Positions 9,022-17,991 of a stretch of 64,000 bases of DNA are shown in pieces. Every line of letters starts with the position of its first letter. Within the stretch, counting starts at the first letter, position 1. A program made the translations under genes and the position numbers. The stretch comes from Nostoc spongiaeforme FACHB-130 (lineage in GTDB: Bacteria > Cyanobacteriota > Cyanobacteriia > Cyanobacteriales > Nostocaceae). The notes under the pieces were generated by a model. It was not told the DNA's origin and ran no database searches. It was given only the letters and a program-made list of their open reading frames with translations. The stretch lies in contig NZ_JACJTB010000012.1 of the NCBI RefSeq assembly GCF_014698475.1, positions 1 to 64,000 of the forward strand. The letters are read 5' to 3'.

Positions 9022-9378
9022 ATGTCTGTTCAAGTCTACGGCATACCCAACTGTGGTACTTGCAAAAAAGCTCTAACTTGGCTGCAAAACAACCAAATTG
9101 ACTATGAGTTTATCAACACTAAAGAAACTCCGCCCACCCGTGAAGAAATCGAAAACTGGGTAAAATCCCTGGGTTCTGCTGTGATGCGAAATACCTCCGG
9201 GCAATCTTACCGCGCTTTAGGCGAACAAAAAAAGACTTGGACTGAACAACAATGGATAGACGCATTCACACTTGATGCCATGTTACTCAAACGTCCATTG
9301 TTCGTTAAAGATGGAACAGCCGTATTGACTGGTTTCAAAAATGAGACATTAGTGCGAGAAAAATTAAATCTAAACTGA
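9022..9378 (+). CDS. Spx/ArsC family thioredoxin-fold protein
   Basis: 118 residues. The ATG at 9022 was chosen because the conserved fold starts there (MSVQVYGIPNCGTCKKAL); an upstream TTG would add 23 unconserved residues. The CGTCKK motif is the redox CxxC of the ArsC/Spx/YffB family. Later blocks, DYEFINTKETPPTREEIENW, MLLKRPLFVKDGTAVLTGF and the conserved Arg of the KRP loop, fit the whole domain. Arsenate reductase activity uses this Cys, but most cyanobacterial members of this type are of unproven function. The gene stands alone. Confidence 0.75.
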   Translation: MSVQVYGIPNCGTCKKALTWLQNNQIDYEFINTKETPPTREEIENWVKSLGSAVMRNTSGQSYRALGEQKKTWTEQQWIDAFTLDAMLLKRPLFVKDGTAVLTGFKNETLVREKLNLN

Positions 9379-9430
9379 GTCTATCCCTTCCTTGTCCCTA
9401 CTCCCACCCAAAAAGCAACGTGAGATCAAA

Positions 9431-10759
9431 TCAGCTTGGTTCCAAAATCGAACCCATGAATAAAATGCTACCTGTTTGATTATCTCGAATGGCACAGAAG
9501 AAAGGACGGTCAACAATCATCCGGAATGGTTCTGGCTTTTCTCTCACAGATGTGGCTACAATTCCTACTGATGTCGCCGCCGCCGCTTCTGTACCTTCTT
9601 CATTAACTTCTACAAAAGTTTTATGTTTTACCTCGCTAATAGCTAAATCTTTCCCCATTCCCGAAAAATTAGCTTGTGAACTAAAAGCTTCCTGCATTCC
9701 TAAAGCTTTTAGCGCATCGTTGAGTGTGATTTCGTAGTCAGTTTTAAACTTGGGTAGGCGAATGAAACCTTCTTGGCTATGAAATTGTGTTAACCATTTT
9801 TCCCAATTCTGGGCATTTAAGTTTTGATAAAAAGATTTGAGATTGGAGTTTTGTTTTGGCAGAAAGACATAAAAGCTGACTTTACCATCTTTGCCATAAG
9901 GTAAACTTACTGCTTGAAACTGCTCATTTTCATAATATTTATACTCTCCTGTTTGAGACATCATAGAGTGTAGCTTTTTCTGCCCTGATGCGCTGTAAAA
10001 AGGATGTTCAGCAGTTTGGTTTTTATCAAACTTTTCACTCCATTGCCCTTTAAAGTAAATAGCATTAATTAAAAACAGCACTTGATTGGGTTGTATTTGG
10101 TCAACAATTTTGCTGATTTTGCCTTGGGTATTATCATTAACCCAGTTATTAATGGTATTTAAGGCAGATGCAGATTTAAAGTCTAAATTGGCTACTTTGG
10201 CTTTGTAAAATTCTTGATTTCGTTGCAAAAAGTCGGGGCGCAAATTCACATCTTTATTTACCCAAAGTGAGTTAGCAATATTTAACTGCACATTAGCATT
10301 GGGATTTTCTAAGTTACTTTTTAAAGCAGCATAGTTAGAGTTAATTGCTGGCAGACTCAAACCTTGTAATTCCAGGGTTTTAGCCATTGCCTGTTGGGTA
10401 GAACCACTAGCACCGTTGTAGGTCATAGCTAAGGCGATCGCTACACTACTAGGTGAAATAAAAATGTTTTTTTCGCTACCTTCTGTTTGTAAAACTTCCG
10501 AAAACAACTTAAAGCCAAATTTGTTATTAGCATTTACTAATTTTGTATCAGCTTTGACGGTTTTTTTTTGCAATGGTAATTCTGGTTGAGGCATTTTCGA
10601 GTCGGCAAGAGCATCACTATTACTATTGACTTGAGAACAACCAAGTACACCTAGCAAAACTACACTTGCAGCCGCTAGAACATAGCGTCTTCCTAGACTC
10701 ACACCGTAACGTCTTTGTAGAAAACTTGCTTTCATCCCGCTTAACTTTTGCCGATTCAT
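9431..10759 (-). CDS. Serpin lipoprotein (serine protease inhibitor)
   Basis: 442 residues, preceded by GAGGTGGAAG. The N-terminus carries a signal ending in the lipobox LGVLGC, with Cys41 as the lipidated residue, so the protein is probably anchored to a membrane facing the periplasm or outside. The rest is a full-length serpin: FISPSSVAIALAMTYNGASG, the breach/shutter region, and the hinge EEGTEAAAATSVGIVATS followed by RPFFCAIRDNQTGSILFMG. The hinge has Thr at P14 and small residues at P12-P9, as in inhibitory serpins. Counting from Gly389 as P15 puts Thr403 at P1 and Ser404 at P1'. Target protease unknown. Confidence 0.9.
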   Translation of the reverse strand: MNRQKLSGMKASFLQRRYGVSLGRRYVLAAASVVLLGVLGCSQVNSNSDALADSKMPQPELPLQKKTVKADTKLVNANNKFGFKLFSEVLQTEGSEKNIFISPSSVAIALAMTYNGASGSTQQAMAKTLELQGLSLPAINSNYAALKSNLENPNANVQLNIANSLWVNKDVNLRPDFLQRNQEFYKAKVANLDFKSASALNTINNWVNDNTQGKISKIVDQIQPNQVLFLINAIYFKGQWSEKFDKNQTAEHPFYSASGQKKLHSMMSQTGEYKYYENEQFQAVSLPYGKDGKVSFYVFLPKQNSNLKSFYQNLNAQNWEKWLTQFHSQEGFIRLPKFKTDYEITLNDALKALGMQEAFSSQANFSGMGKDLAISEVKHKTFVEVNEEGTEAAAATSVGIVATSVREKPEPFRMIVDRPFFCAIRDNQTGSILFMGSILEPS

Positions 10760-11141
10760 TCTTCCACCTCACTTACCAAAGATTAATCAAGATTTATGCT
10801 TAATGCGTTAATGATTAACTATTGCATTAATTCGAGTCTCATCCTTTGACGGTTACAGTTTTTGTAACGGCAATTAAAAGGAAGTGGTAAATGGGAAATG
10901 AATCTACTTATGATAGGAATGGGTAAAAATACTATTACATTACTATAGTGATTAGATTCTGCACCAGGGAGTATGGTTGTAAATTTAACTGGGCTGAAAT
11001 TTGATTTTGTGGCATCATAATAGTTGTACTCCGATATGGGGATTAAAAGAAGGCGATCGCAGTCTTTTGTCTGAGAGCGATCGCTTTTTCCATACCTGAG
11101 AATAAGGTATTAGATTATACTAAAATAACCTCTAACTTAAA
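10760..11141. other. Intergenic spacer with HIP1-containing inverted repeat
   Basis: Between two minus-strand genes. Near 11050-11092 two GCGATCGC octamers face each other (AGGCGATCGCAGTC and GAGAGCGATCGCTTTTT) and could fold into a hairpin followed by a T run on the plus strand. It may act as a terminator, but orientation relative to the flanking genes is not ideal. The remainder is AT-rich and holds the serpin promoter region. Confidence 0.35.
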
Positions 11142-12734
11142 TTAAAAATTCAAAATATCTAACGACTCTTCAATTTGTAAATCTAAAACTCGTCCTCGCG
11201 CATCTTTAAGGGCATCTAATTTACCTTCTTTACGATAAAGTTCTACAGCTTTTTGAAAATCTGTCATTGCTGCTTGTTTATCGCCGATTGCTGACTGCAC
11301 ATTGCCGCGATTATAATAAGCATCGGCATAATTTGGGTTTATTTGTATAGCCTGAGTATAATCTTCAAAAGCTCCGGCATTGTCACCTAAATCATAACGA
11401 GCATTACCGCGATTATAATAAGCATGGGCATCATGAGGGTTAATCGCAATTACTTGAGTATAATCATCAATTGCACCTTCATAATCACCCATATCTGCAC
11501 GCGCGTTACCTCGGTTTTTGTAAGCAATAGCATCATGAGGATTTAACTTAATAGCTTTAGTAAAGCTTTGCTGATAACCTAAAAAATAACGGGACATGCC
11601 ACGGTTTTGATAATTTATGGCATAGTTAGGATTAATTTTAAGTGCTTGGCTGTAATCTTCAATCGCGCCTTGATTATCTCCTAAATGAGAACGAGCATCG
11701 GCACGATTTTTATAAGCTACTGCCAGATGAGGATTGATATTAATTGCCTGGGAGTAATCATGAATTGCTGAAGTATAATCGTTTAACTGGTAACTCGCTA
11801 ACCCACGTTTAATATATAACTTGGCATCATTGAGGTTAAGTTGAATCGCTTGGGAATAATCTGCGATCGCTTCTGCATAATCTCCCAATTGATAATAGCT
11901 TAATCCCCGTTGATAATAAATCTCTACATCATTTGGGTGTAATTTTAACGCTTGACTGTAGTTAGCGATCGCATTTGCATATTCTCCCTTGGCAAAACAA
12001 TCATTCCCTAGTTTGACATAATCAATTTCTGTCTGCACAATCAAAAGTTGATTATCTTGATTAGCTGCGGGACGCGCCACTAATATTGGTGATTTATGGT
12101 TATCTTCTGTCCGAGATTCTTGATAATTAATAGTAGATTGATATTGTTCTAAATAACAACGCAAGCCACCACCATATAATAATTGTTCTATCCCAAAGGC
12201 AATTCTCCCTGTTTTGAGTTTAATCATCCGAGTCGGTAGAAATCCGGCTAAAAAAAGATGATACTCAGATTGTGCTTCGTGTACTTCTTCTTGAATTAAA
12301 ATACAAACTACAACTGCATTTTTTTCTACTTCTTCCGAACTAACAGACCATCTCACCCGCTCCAGGCTACCATGCCGAGATTTAACTTCAATTCCCACTG
12401 ATGGGTTAGTAGTCAGGGTAAAATCTATCTTGCCATCACCACCAAAGCGTTTCTCATAATCAACTTCGGTAATTAAATCAGCCAAACGTTCTTTAACAAC
12501 TTCCTCACCTAATTTACCTTTGAGGTAGCTGATAAAAACATCACGCACTGGCGAAACCCGCTTGTATTTTTCAGCCATTTGCCAACAAAAGTCGCGGAGT
12601 ATTTTTAATCTCTCCCCAGAGATTATAGTTAATTCGCTGTATTGACCTTCCGTTTCGCAACGTAGCAGAGAACCAGATGTTAGCCTTTGAATAAAATCAG
12701 ACTGTAGCGATCGCAGCAGCGTAATCCAGTCCAT
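11142..12734 (-). CDS. PD-(D/E)XK-like domain fused to TPR repeats
   Basis: 530 residues. The N-terminal ~200 residues are not TPR: GGDGKIDFTLTTNPSVGIEV followed by KSRHG gives Asp104, Glu116 and Lys118 (D-x11-ExK), the active-site pattern of restriction-endonuclease-like nucleases. A beta strand with VVVCILIQEEV follows. From about residue 235 there are roughly eight TPR repeats of the AIADYSQAIQLNPNDA type, one of them shortened (near FLGYQQSFTKAIKL). The C-terminus is a short acidic helix. The fusion suggests a nuclease or nuclease-fold sensor guided by protein contacts. It is a lone gene and substrate is unknown. The nuclease call rests on motif spacing only. Confidence 0.6.
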   Translation of the reverse strand: MDWITLLRSLQSDFIQRLTSGSLLRCETEGQYSELTIISGERLKILRDFCWQMAEKYKRVSPVRDVFISYLKGKLGEEVVKERLADLITEVDYEKRFGGDGKIDFTLTTNPSVGIEVKSRHGSLERVRWSVSSEEVEKNAVVVCILIQEEVHEAQSEYHLFLAGFLPTRMIKLKTGRIAFGIEQLLYGGGLRCYLEQYQSTINYQESRTEDNHKSPILVARPAANQDNQLLIVQTEIDYVKLGNDCFAKGEYANAIANYSQALKLHPNDVEIYYQRGLSYYQLGDYAEAIADYSQAIQLNLNDAKLYIKRGLASYQLNDYTSAIHDYSQAININPHLAVAYKNRADARSHLGDNQGAIEDYSQALKINPNYAINYQNRGMSRYFLGYQQSFTKAIKLNPHDAIAYKNRGNARADMGDYEGAIDDYTQVIAINPHDAHAYYNRGNARYDLGDNAGAFEDYTQAIQINPNYADAYYNRGNVQSAIGDKQAAMTDFQKAVELYRKEGKLDALKDARGRVLDLQIEESLDILNF

Positions 12735-13139
12735 TGATATATTGCAATCCTATTTGATTTCTAAACATCTTGTCGAGACAGGGAATCAGGAGACTGATAT
12801 ATCTGCGAATCTTGGAATTAGATTATTTTATTCAAATATCCCATATACGTAAACATTTCCCCAGAAAAACACTCTCTACCTTGTCCCCCTTGTCTACCTT
12901 GTCCCCCTTCCCTCATCTCCCTCATCCCCTTCTCTCTAAATTTCTCCAGAATAATTTAGTCTGGTCATAGACTTTGCGAATGGCTAATTGCAATAATTAT
13001 TGATAAACTGAATCAGCGATATGGTTTTACCTAAATCAGTAAAACTATATACAAAAAATTATTGTAATTAACAGTAATACCCGGTACAACCTCAGAACCA
13101 TTGTATACAGATAGTACTTATCAGTAATTAACCTTATTT
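12735..13139. other. Intergenic region with CT-rich tandem repeats
   Basis: Divergent promoter region between the TPR gene and mrdA. At about 12880-12940 it carries repeats of the CTTGTCCCC / CTCATCCCC type, which also occur near 21840-21895. The ~170 bases before mrdA are AT-rich and contain its likely promoter, but no clear -35/-10 pair stands out. Confidence 0.35.
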
Positions 13140-14960
13140 ATGGCAGTATTACACCCTTCTCCTTTAGGTGGAAAAAAAAATACACGTACAGTCGGGCGCA
13201 ATTTTCAGTCTATATTTTTGATGATATTCACCCTCACAATGCTGAGTGGCATCGGGGCGCGGTTAGCATATTTGCAAATTGTTGAGGGAAACACACACCG
13301 CCAACGCGCCGAGTCTAACCGGATTCGAGTCATTGCGAAACAGCCAGAACGGGGGAATATTTTTGACCGCAATGGCAAACTTTTAGCCAGTACTCGTTAT
13401 CCTCGTTCCGTGTATCTTTGGCCAATGGCGCACACCAAACCCTCTTGGCCAATTGTGGGGCCGAGGTTAGCCAGCATTTTAGAGATTCCCCAAGCAGACA
13501 TTGAAAAAAAGCTAGACGAAGCAGGTGCAAATTCATCTTCTTTAATTAGAATTGCCCGTGATTTGAACGAAGCCCAAGTCACAGCAATTAAGGAGTATGA
13601 AAACGAACTACCAGAAGTTGAAATTCACACGGAAGCTGTACGTTACTATCCCCACGGCACAGCCTTAGCTCATGTACTAGGTTATACTAGGGAATTAACG
13701 GCGGAACAGTTAAAAGAAAGAAAAAAAGACGGCTACCGTTTAGGCGATGTTATCGGTCAAATGGGAGTCGAAAAAGCTTACGAGAAATTATTACGGGGTG
13801 AATGGGGTGGTCAGCAAGTAGAAGTAGATGGGGCTGGGCGACCATTGCGGGTGTTAGGGGAAAAACAAGCCAAAGCCGGGAATGATTTGCATTTAACTTT
13901 AGATTTAGACATTCAAAAAGCTGCCGAAAAAGCTTTAGGCGATCGCGATGGTGCTATAGTAGCCATCAACCCCAAAAATGGCTCAGTTTTAGCCTTAGTT
14001 TCCCATCCCACCTTTGACCCCAACATCTTTTCTAAACAAAAACTCACACAAAAAGACTGGGAATCGGTACAAGGTGAAGACCATCCCCTAGTGAATCGCG
14101 CCCTCAGCGCCTTTCCCCCCGCCAGCACCTTTAAAATTGTCACAACCACGGCTGGTTTAGAATCAGGAAAATTTTCTCCCAGCACAATTTTACAAACCTA
14201 CGGTTCCTTAAATATTGGCGGAACCAGATTTGGCGAATGGAACCACGCAGGTTTCGGGCCTTTGGGATTTGTCGGCGCGATGCAATGGAGTAGTGACACT
14301 TTCTTTTATCAAATAGGTAGAGGTGTTGGCGGCCCGACTTTAATTGAATGGACTCGCAAATATGGATTTGGTCAAAAAACTGGCTTTGAGTTCGCCTCAG
14401 AAGAAACCAAAGGTTTAGTCCCGGATGAAAACTGGAAACAAAAAGCCTGGAAAATACCCTGGACTGTAGGCGACACAATTAATATGTCTATTGGTCAAGG
14501 TGCTTTACAAACCACACCTTTACAAGTAGCAATTATGTTTGCAGTCCCCGCTAACGGCGGCTATCGAGTCCAGCCACATTTACTTAAAGATAATGAAGAT
14601 GCTCAAAGTTGGCGCGAATCTTTAAATATGAAGCCGATAACCATTAAAATCTTGCGTGATGGACTACGCAAAGTTGTTTCTGACGGTACAGGTAAGGTTT
14701 TAAATAAACCCACAATTCCTCCTGTAGCGGGTAAAAGTGGTACAGCCGAAGCTTGGAAACGTCGTGTTAAACAAAATCATGCTTGGTTTGGTGCTTACGC
14801 GCCAGCTGATAATCCAGACTTGCTAATTGTCGCCTTTGCAGAACATTCTGGTGGTGGTGGTGGTAGCGTCGCTGCGCCGATGATTCTACAAATTATGGAA
14901 GACTACTATCAAAAGAAATACCCAGGTAAATATCAAAAACCAGAGGCGAAAAAACAATAG
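13140..14960 (+). CDS. mrdA: Penicillin-binding protein 2 (transpeptidase)
   Basis: 606 residues. Cell-wall elongation transpeptidase cross-linking peptidoglycan. A single N-terminal transmembrane segment (IFLMIFTLTMLSGIGARLAY, residues ~24-44) anchors it, with the catalytic part in the periplasm. The PBP dimerisation region has RGNIFDRNGKLLASTRYPRS. The transpeptidase shows SxxK in PASTFKI near residue 328, an SSD version of the SxN motif near 384, and KSGTAE near 530. The pattern and length fit class B PBP2 (MrdA/PBP2) rather than FtsI. It stands alone, without rodA beside it. Confidence 0.88.
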   Translation: MAVLHPSPLGGKKNTRTVGRNFQSIFLMIFTLTMLSGIGARLAYLQIVEGNTHRQRAESNRIRVIAKQPERGNIFDRNGKLLASTRYPRSVYLWPMAHTKPSWPIVGPRLASILEIPQADIEKKLDEAGANSSSLIRIARDLNEAQVTAIKEYENELPEVEIHTEAVRYYPHGTALAHVLGYTRELTAEQLKERKKDGYRLGDVIGQMGVEKAYEKLLRGEWGGQQVEVDGAGRPLRVLGEKQAKAGNDLHLTLDLDIQKAAEKALGDRDGAIVAINPKNGSVLALVSHPTFDPNIFSKQKLTQKDWESVQGEDHPLVNRALSAFPPASTFKIVTTTAGLESGKFSPSTILQTYGSLNIGGTRFGEWNHAGFGPLGFVGAMQWSSDTFFYQIGRGVGGPTLIEWTRKYGFGQKTGFEFASEETKGLVPDENWKQKAWKIPWTVGDTINMSIGQGALQTTPLQVAIMFAVPANGGYRVQPHLLKDNEDAQSWRESLNMKPITIKILRDGLRKVVSDGTGKVLNKPTIPPVAGKSGTAEAWKRRVKQNHAWFGAYAPADNPDLLIVAFAEHSGGGGGSVAAPMILQIMEDYYQKKYPGKYQKPEAKKQ

Positions 14961-15235
14961 TTTGAAAGAGTGCTAAGTCTGATAATGTTTGGTTTCTCAC
15001 AATAACATTCAGGAGTCAGGAGCAAGAATTTGGTATTACATTCTTGGTGATATTCTTGATTTTGACTTCTGAATTATTCTTCAATTAATATTCTGACTGT
15101 AGACTATGAATTTTAGGTTGTTATAACTTTAGACAGAGAAAGGAACAGCCTTCTGAGTTGTAGTATTTAAGATGTCTTTGTTGATTCATTTAGTAAGAAG
15201 ATATTCTCAATCTTCTGACAAATGTATTGCTAATT

Positions 15236-15272
15236 TAAAAGACTAAAACAAATTAAGTCTTTTATTATTTTT
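15236..15272 (+). terminator. Terminator-like hairpin with T-rich tail
   Basis: TAAAAGACT and AGTCTTTTA form a 9-bp stem around an 11-base loop, followed by TTATTTTTAT. It lies nearly 280 bases downstream of mrdA, so it either ends a long mrdA 3' UTR or a separate small transcript from the spacer. Confidence 0.45.
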
Positions 15273-15328
15273 ATCATGCCTATATGCCAAACCTGTAGTG
15301 CAGAGATTAGGCGTTAATTTGTTTGGAG

Positions 15329-15409
15329 CAACATATCAGTTCCCAAACTGATGATGTTGGCTATTGATGGGAGTCCGAGCCTGGATTTCTCACAAGAGAG
15401 AAATCCAGG
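15329..15409. repeat. Two adjacent strong hairpins upstream of the radical SAM gene
   Basis: The first stem pairs CAACATATCAGTT (15329-15341) with AACTGATGATGTTG (15346-15359), with one bulged base and a 4-base loop. The second is perfect: CCTGGATTTCTC (15380-15391) with GAGAAATCCAGG (15398-15409), 6-base loop. They sit ~170-250 bases before the next gene. They could be leader structures or a dispersed palindromic repeat. Confidence 0.5.
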
Positions 15410-15411
15410 GG

Positions 15412-15520
15412 TGTGGGAAGGGTGGGAGGTGTGGGAGGTGTGGGAGGATGATGAAGAAATCTTTCCCCCCTCTCTTCCCACACTCCCCACACTCCCCTCT
15501 CTCCCCAAACTCACCACACC
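15412..15520. repeat. G-rich then C-rich imperfect inverted repeat
   Basis: A run of GTGGGAGGTGTGGGAGG-type sequence is followed after ~25 bases by its complement-like run TTCCCACACTCCCCACACTC. It can fold back on itself. The same low-complexity type occurs elsewhere in Nostocales genomes as short tandemly repeated sequence. Confidence 0.5.
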
Positions 15521-15578
15521 CGCTACCCATACGTGAGAAATTCGGGCGAGATAGCAGAAGTTTTGCAACTAGGATTTT

Positions 15579-17168
15579 ATGAAAGCATTATTGCTCTACC
15601 CTCAGTTTCCCCAGTCCTTTTGGTCTTATGATCGCTTCATGGAAATCGCTGGACTTAAAGCCGTTTTACCGCCACTAGGAATTATCACAGTTGCAGCACT
15701 ACTACCCAAAGAATGGGAAATTAGATTTTGCGATCGCAATGTCAATCTGGAAACAGAAGCTGATTGGGAGTGGTGCGATATCGTCATCTTGTCGGCCATG
15801 CTGGTGCAGAAACCAGATTTTCATGCCCTGATTCACAAAGCAGTGCGCTTAGGTAAAAAAGTAGCAGTTGGTGGCCCTTACCCAACATCTATTCCACAAG
15901 ATGCTTTGAACTCTGGAGCGCATTATTTAATTTTGGATGAGGGGGAATTAACTGTTCCTCAATTTTTAGCAGCCCTCAATCAAGGCCAAGAACAAGGAAT
16001 ATTTCGCTCCCTCGAAAAACCGGATGTCAGCCAAAGCCCCATGCCCCGGTTTGACTTGCTAAAACGGGATGCTTACTTAATGATGGCTATCCAGTTTTCT
16101 CGCGGTTGCCCCTTTAACTGCGAGTTTTGCGATATTATTACACTCTACGGTCGCAAACCACGCACAAAAGAGCCTCAGCAAACCATTGCTGAGTTACAAG
16201 CTCTGTATGATTTAGGCTGGCGAGGGTCACTGTTTATTGTTGACGACAACTTTATAGGCAATCAACGGAACGTCAAACGTTTCTTGCGAGAGTTGATTCC
16301 TTGGATGAAACAACACTCATATCCCTTCACATTCATCACTGAAGCTTCTGTGAATTTAGCCGAAGATGAAGAACTGTTGCAATTAATGAATGAAGCAGGT
16401 TTTTATGCAGTCTTTCTCGGTATAGAAACGCCTGACCAAGAAAGTTTGCAGTTAACACAAAAACTGCAAAATACTCGTAATCCTCTTGTGCAAGCCTGTC
16501 AAAAGATTAATCAAGCAGGCATACTCATCTATGCAGGGTTTATCCTCGGTTTCGATGGAGAACGCCCAGGCGCAGGAGAACAAATTCAAGCTTTTGTCGA
16601 ACAAACCAATATTCCTCAACCAATGTTGGGCATTCTTCAAGCTTTGCCCAATACTACTTTGTGGAACCGTCTACAAAAAGAGCAGCGTTTGTTAGAGAGT
16701 AAGGGTATTGGTGGAACTGAAGTGGGAGACCAGAATACCTTAATGAATTTCATCCCTACACGCTCCATTGATGAAATTGCTAGAGAATATGTAGAAGGCT
16801 TATGGAATTTATATGAACCCAGAAACTATCTAAGACGCTGTTTTCAGCAATGTCTGAGTCTTGGTTCCCTCGCAGGGCGAAAACAAACTATGCAATTTTC
16901 TCCAGGAAAGGCATTGCGGCTTGTTGTTCAGTTAATCTGGCTTCAAGGCTTACGTCAACCGGAAATTCGTGTGCAGTTCTGGCAACAACTCTGGGCAATT
17001 CTGCTGACAAAACCGCAAGTTCTGAATATGTATTTAGGACTATGCGCTGCTGGAGAACATTTTTGGGAGTACCGCGTTTTAGCTAGACAACGAATTACTC
17101 AACAATTAGGCTACGACCCACTCACAGTCTCTGCGTTACCTACGCAAGAACCAGTACTAGTCAAGTAG
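15579..17168 (+). CDS. B12-binding radical SAM protein
   Basis: 529 residues. Residues 1-140 form a cobalamin-binding Rossmann domain (MKALLLYPQFPQSFWSYDRF, then VAVGGPYPTSIP) without the DxHxxG His, as usual in this class. The radical SAM core has CPFNCEFC with Cys177, Cys181 and Cys184 binding the 4Fe-4S cluster, followed by GWRGSLFIVDDNFIGN and GFYAVFLGIETP. A C-terminal DUF4070-type region completes it. Members methylate or rearrange unactivated carbons. The hopanoid C2-methylase HpnP belongs to the same architecture, but many uncharacterised paralogues exist, so I do not assign the substrate. The stop codon lies inside an inverted repeat. Confidence 0.8.
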   Translation: MKALLLYPQFPQSFWSYDRFMEIAGLKAVLPPLGIITVAALLPKEWEIRFCDRNVNLETEADWEWCDIVILSAMLVQKPDFHALIHKAVRLGKKVAVGGPYPTSIPQDALNSGAHYLILDEGELTVPQFLAALNQGQEQGIFRSLEKPDVSQSPMPRFDLLKRDAYLMMAIQFSRGCPFNCEFCDIITLYGRKPRTKEPQQTIAELQALYDLGWRGSLFIVDDNFIGNQRNVKRFLRELIPWMKQHSYPFTFITEASVNLAEDEELLQLMNEAGFYAVFLGIETPDQESLQLTQKLQNTRNPLVQACQKINQAGILIYAGFILGFDGERPGAGEQIQAFVEQTNIPQPMLGILQALPNTTLWNRLQKEQRLLESKGIGGTEVGDQNTLMNFIPTRSIDEIAREYVEGLWNLYEPRNYLRRCFQQCLSLGSLAGRKQTMQFSPGKALRLVVQLIWLQGLRQPEIRVQFWQQLWAILLTKPQVLNMYLGLCAAGEHFWEYRVLARQRITQQLGYDPLTVSALPTQEPVLVK

Positions 17169-17205
17169 GGTGCGTGACGCTGATGCGATCGCATACCCTA
17201 CTTGA
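17161..17205 (+). terminator. Inverted repeat spanning the radical SAM stop codon
   Basis: TCAAGTAGGGT (17161-17171) pairs with ACCCTACTTGA (17195-17205). The loop contains the palindrome ATGCGATCGCAT, so two stems are possible. The TAG stop (17166-17168) is inside the left arm. Probably terminates or protects the 3' end; no T run follows. Confidence 0.4.
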
Positions 17206-17991
17206 GTGCGGCTTTTATGGACATTCCCAAGCTCACTAGCTCAAAGCTAGTCAAGCTACTCTTATATATACGTCTTCAGAAATCAAATAGGATTTCTACA
17301 GAGAAATTTCCAAAGCAAGTCTAAAATCTGGCCAGAGACTTTTTAGAAGCTGTTTAGTGTGCATCAAAGCCTTATTTTAGACTTGCTATATTTCCTCAAT
17401 ATCCTGACGAATTTAGTGCGTTTTTATTTATTGTTCATGTTGATTCGCTGAATCAATTGTAGACATAGGGAACCATTAAGAAGTCATCAATGTATCTTGA
17501 TTTTGTGAAAAACCAAATGCGATAACTATGCCACAATGCTATTCAATGAATTTGTGTTTGTCAATATATTAAACACCTATCTGTTGCTTTAATTTAATTT
17601 ACAAATCAGGAAATAAGTCACACAATCAGACATTTAAGACAGTTAAAATTATTAAACTAAATAAAATCAGACATTTAAGACAGTTAACTGCTTAATTCAG
17701 AATTTCTTATGCAATTTATAAAAATCTTAAAGAAGTCGGGGATCTGATACCAATTCACAATGACGCTCCTTCATCACTAACGCAATTTGCAATGACGCTC
17801 GCAGGCTCGCTACCGCTTCGCTAACGCAATTAATAAATCTTGATTTGACAAGGGTTTCTGGGTTTGGATCTGTATCAGAATTTTAGTGAATTGGTATGAA
17901 CACTCTCAATTTTGAGATTGATCAATGTTTACTATTTCTTAATTCATCTAAAGAAATACCAAAATTTATATTTACATGATGGAAATTACAA
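17169..17991. other. 823-base spacer with direct repeats, no gene seen
   Basis: Convergent spacer between the radical SAM gene and the LuxR-type gene. It has a 23-bp direct repeat (17624-17646 and 17665-17687) and a repeat around AATTTGCAATGACGCTC with GCTCGCTACCGCTTCGCTAA near 17760-17830, a type scattered in Nostocales. AAGAAGTCGGGGATCTGA near 17730 resembles one arm of the hairpin at 36924-36957. Nothing coding is recognised. Confidence 0.4.
17624..17687. repeat. 23-bp direct repeat, two copies 41 bases apart
   Basis: AATCAGACATTTAAGACAGT followed by TAA occurs at 17624-17646 and again at 17665-17687, identical over 23 bases. It is not part of an obvious array. Confidence 0.8.

Larger units (their letters stand above)
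14961..15578. other. 618-base intergenic region rich in hairpins
   Basis: No gene seen. It contains a terminator-like hairpin near 15236-15272, an imperfect stem at 15329-15359, a perfect 12-bp stem at 15380-15409 and a G-rich/C-rich inverted repeat at about 15412-15520. These lie between the end of mrdA and the radical SAM gene. Separate entries describe the hairpins. Confidence 0.5.

Noticed and set aside
15579-17168. Assignment of the radical SAM gene as hopanoid C2-methylase (hpnP)
   Set aside because: The architecture fits, but many paralogues share it, and no hopanoid genes are in the window.
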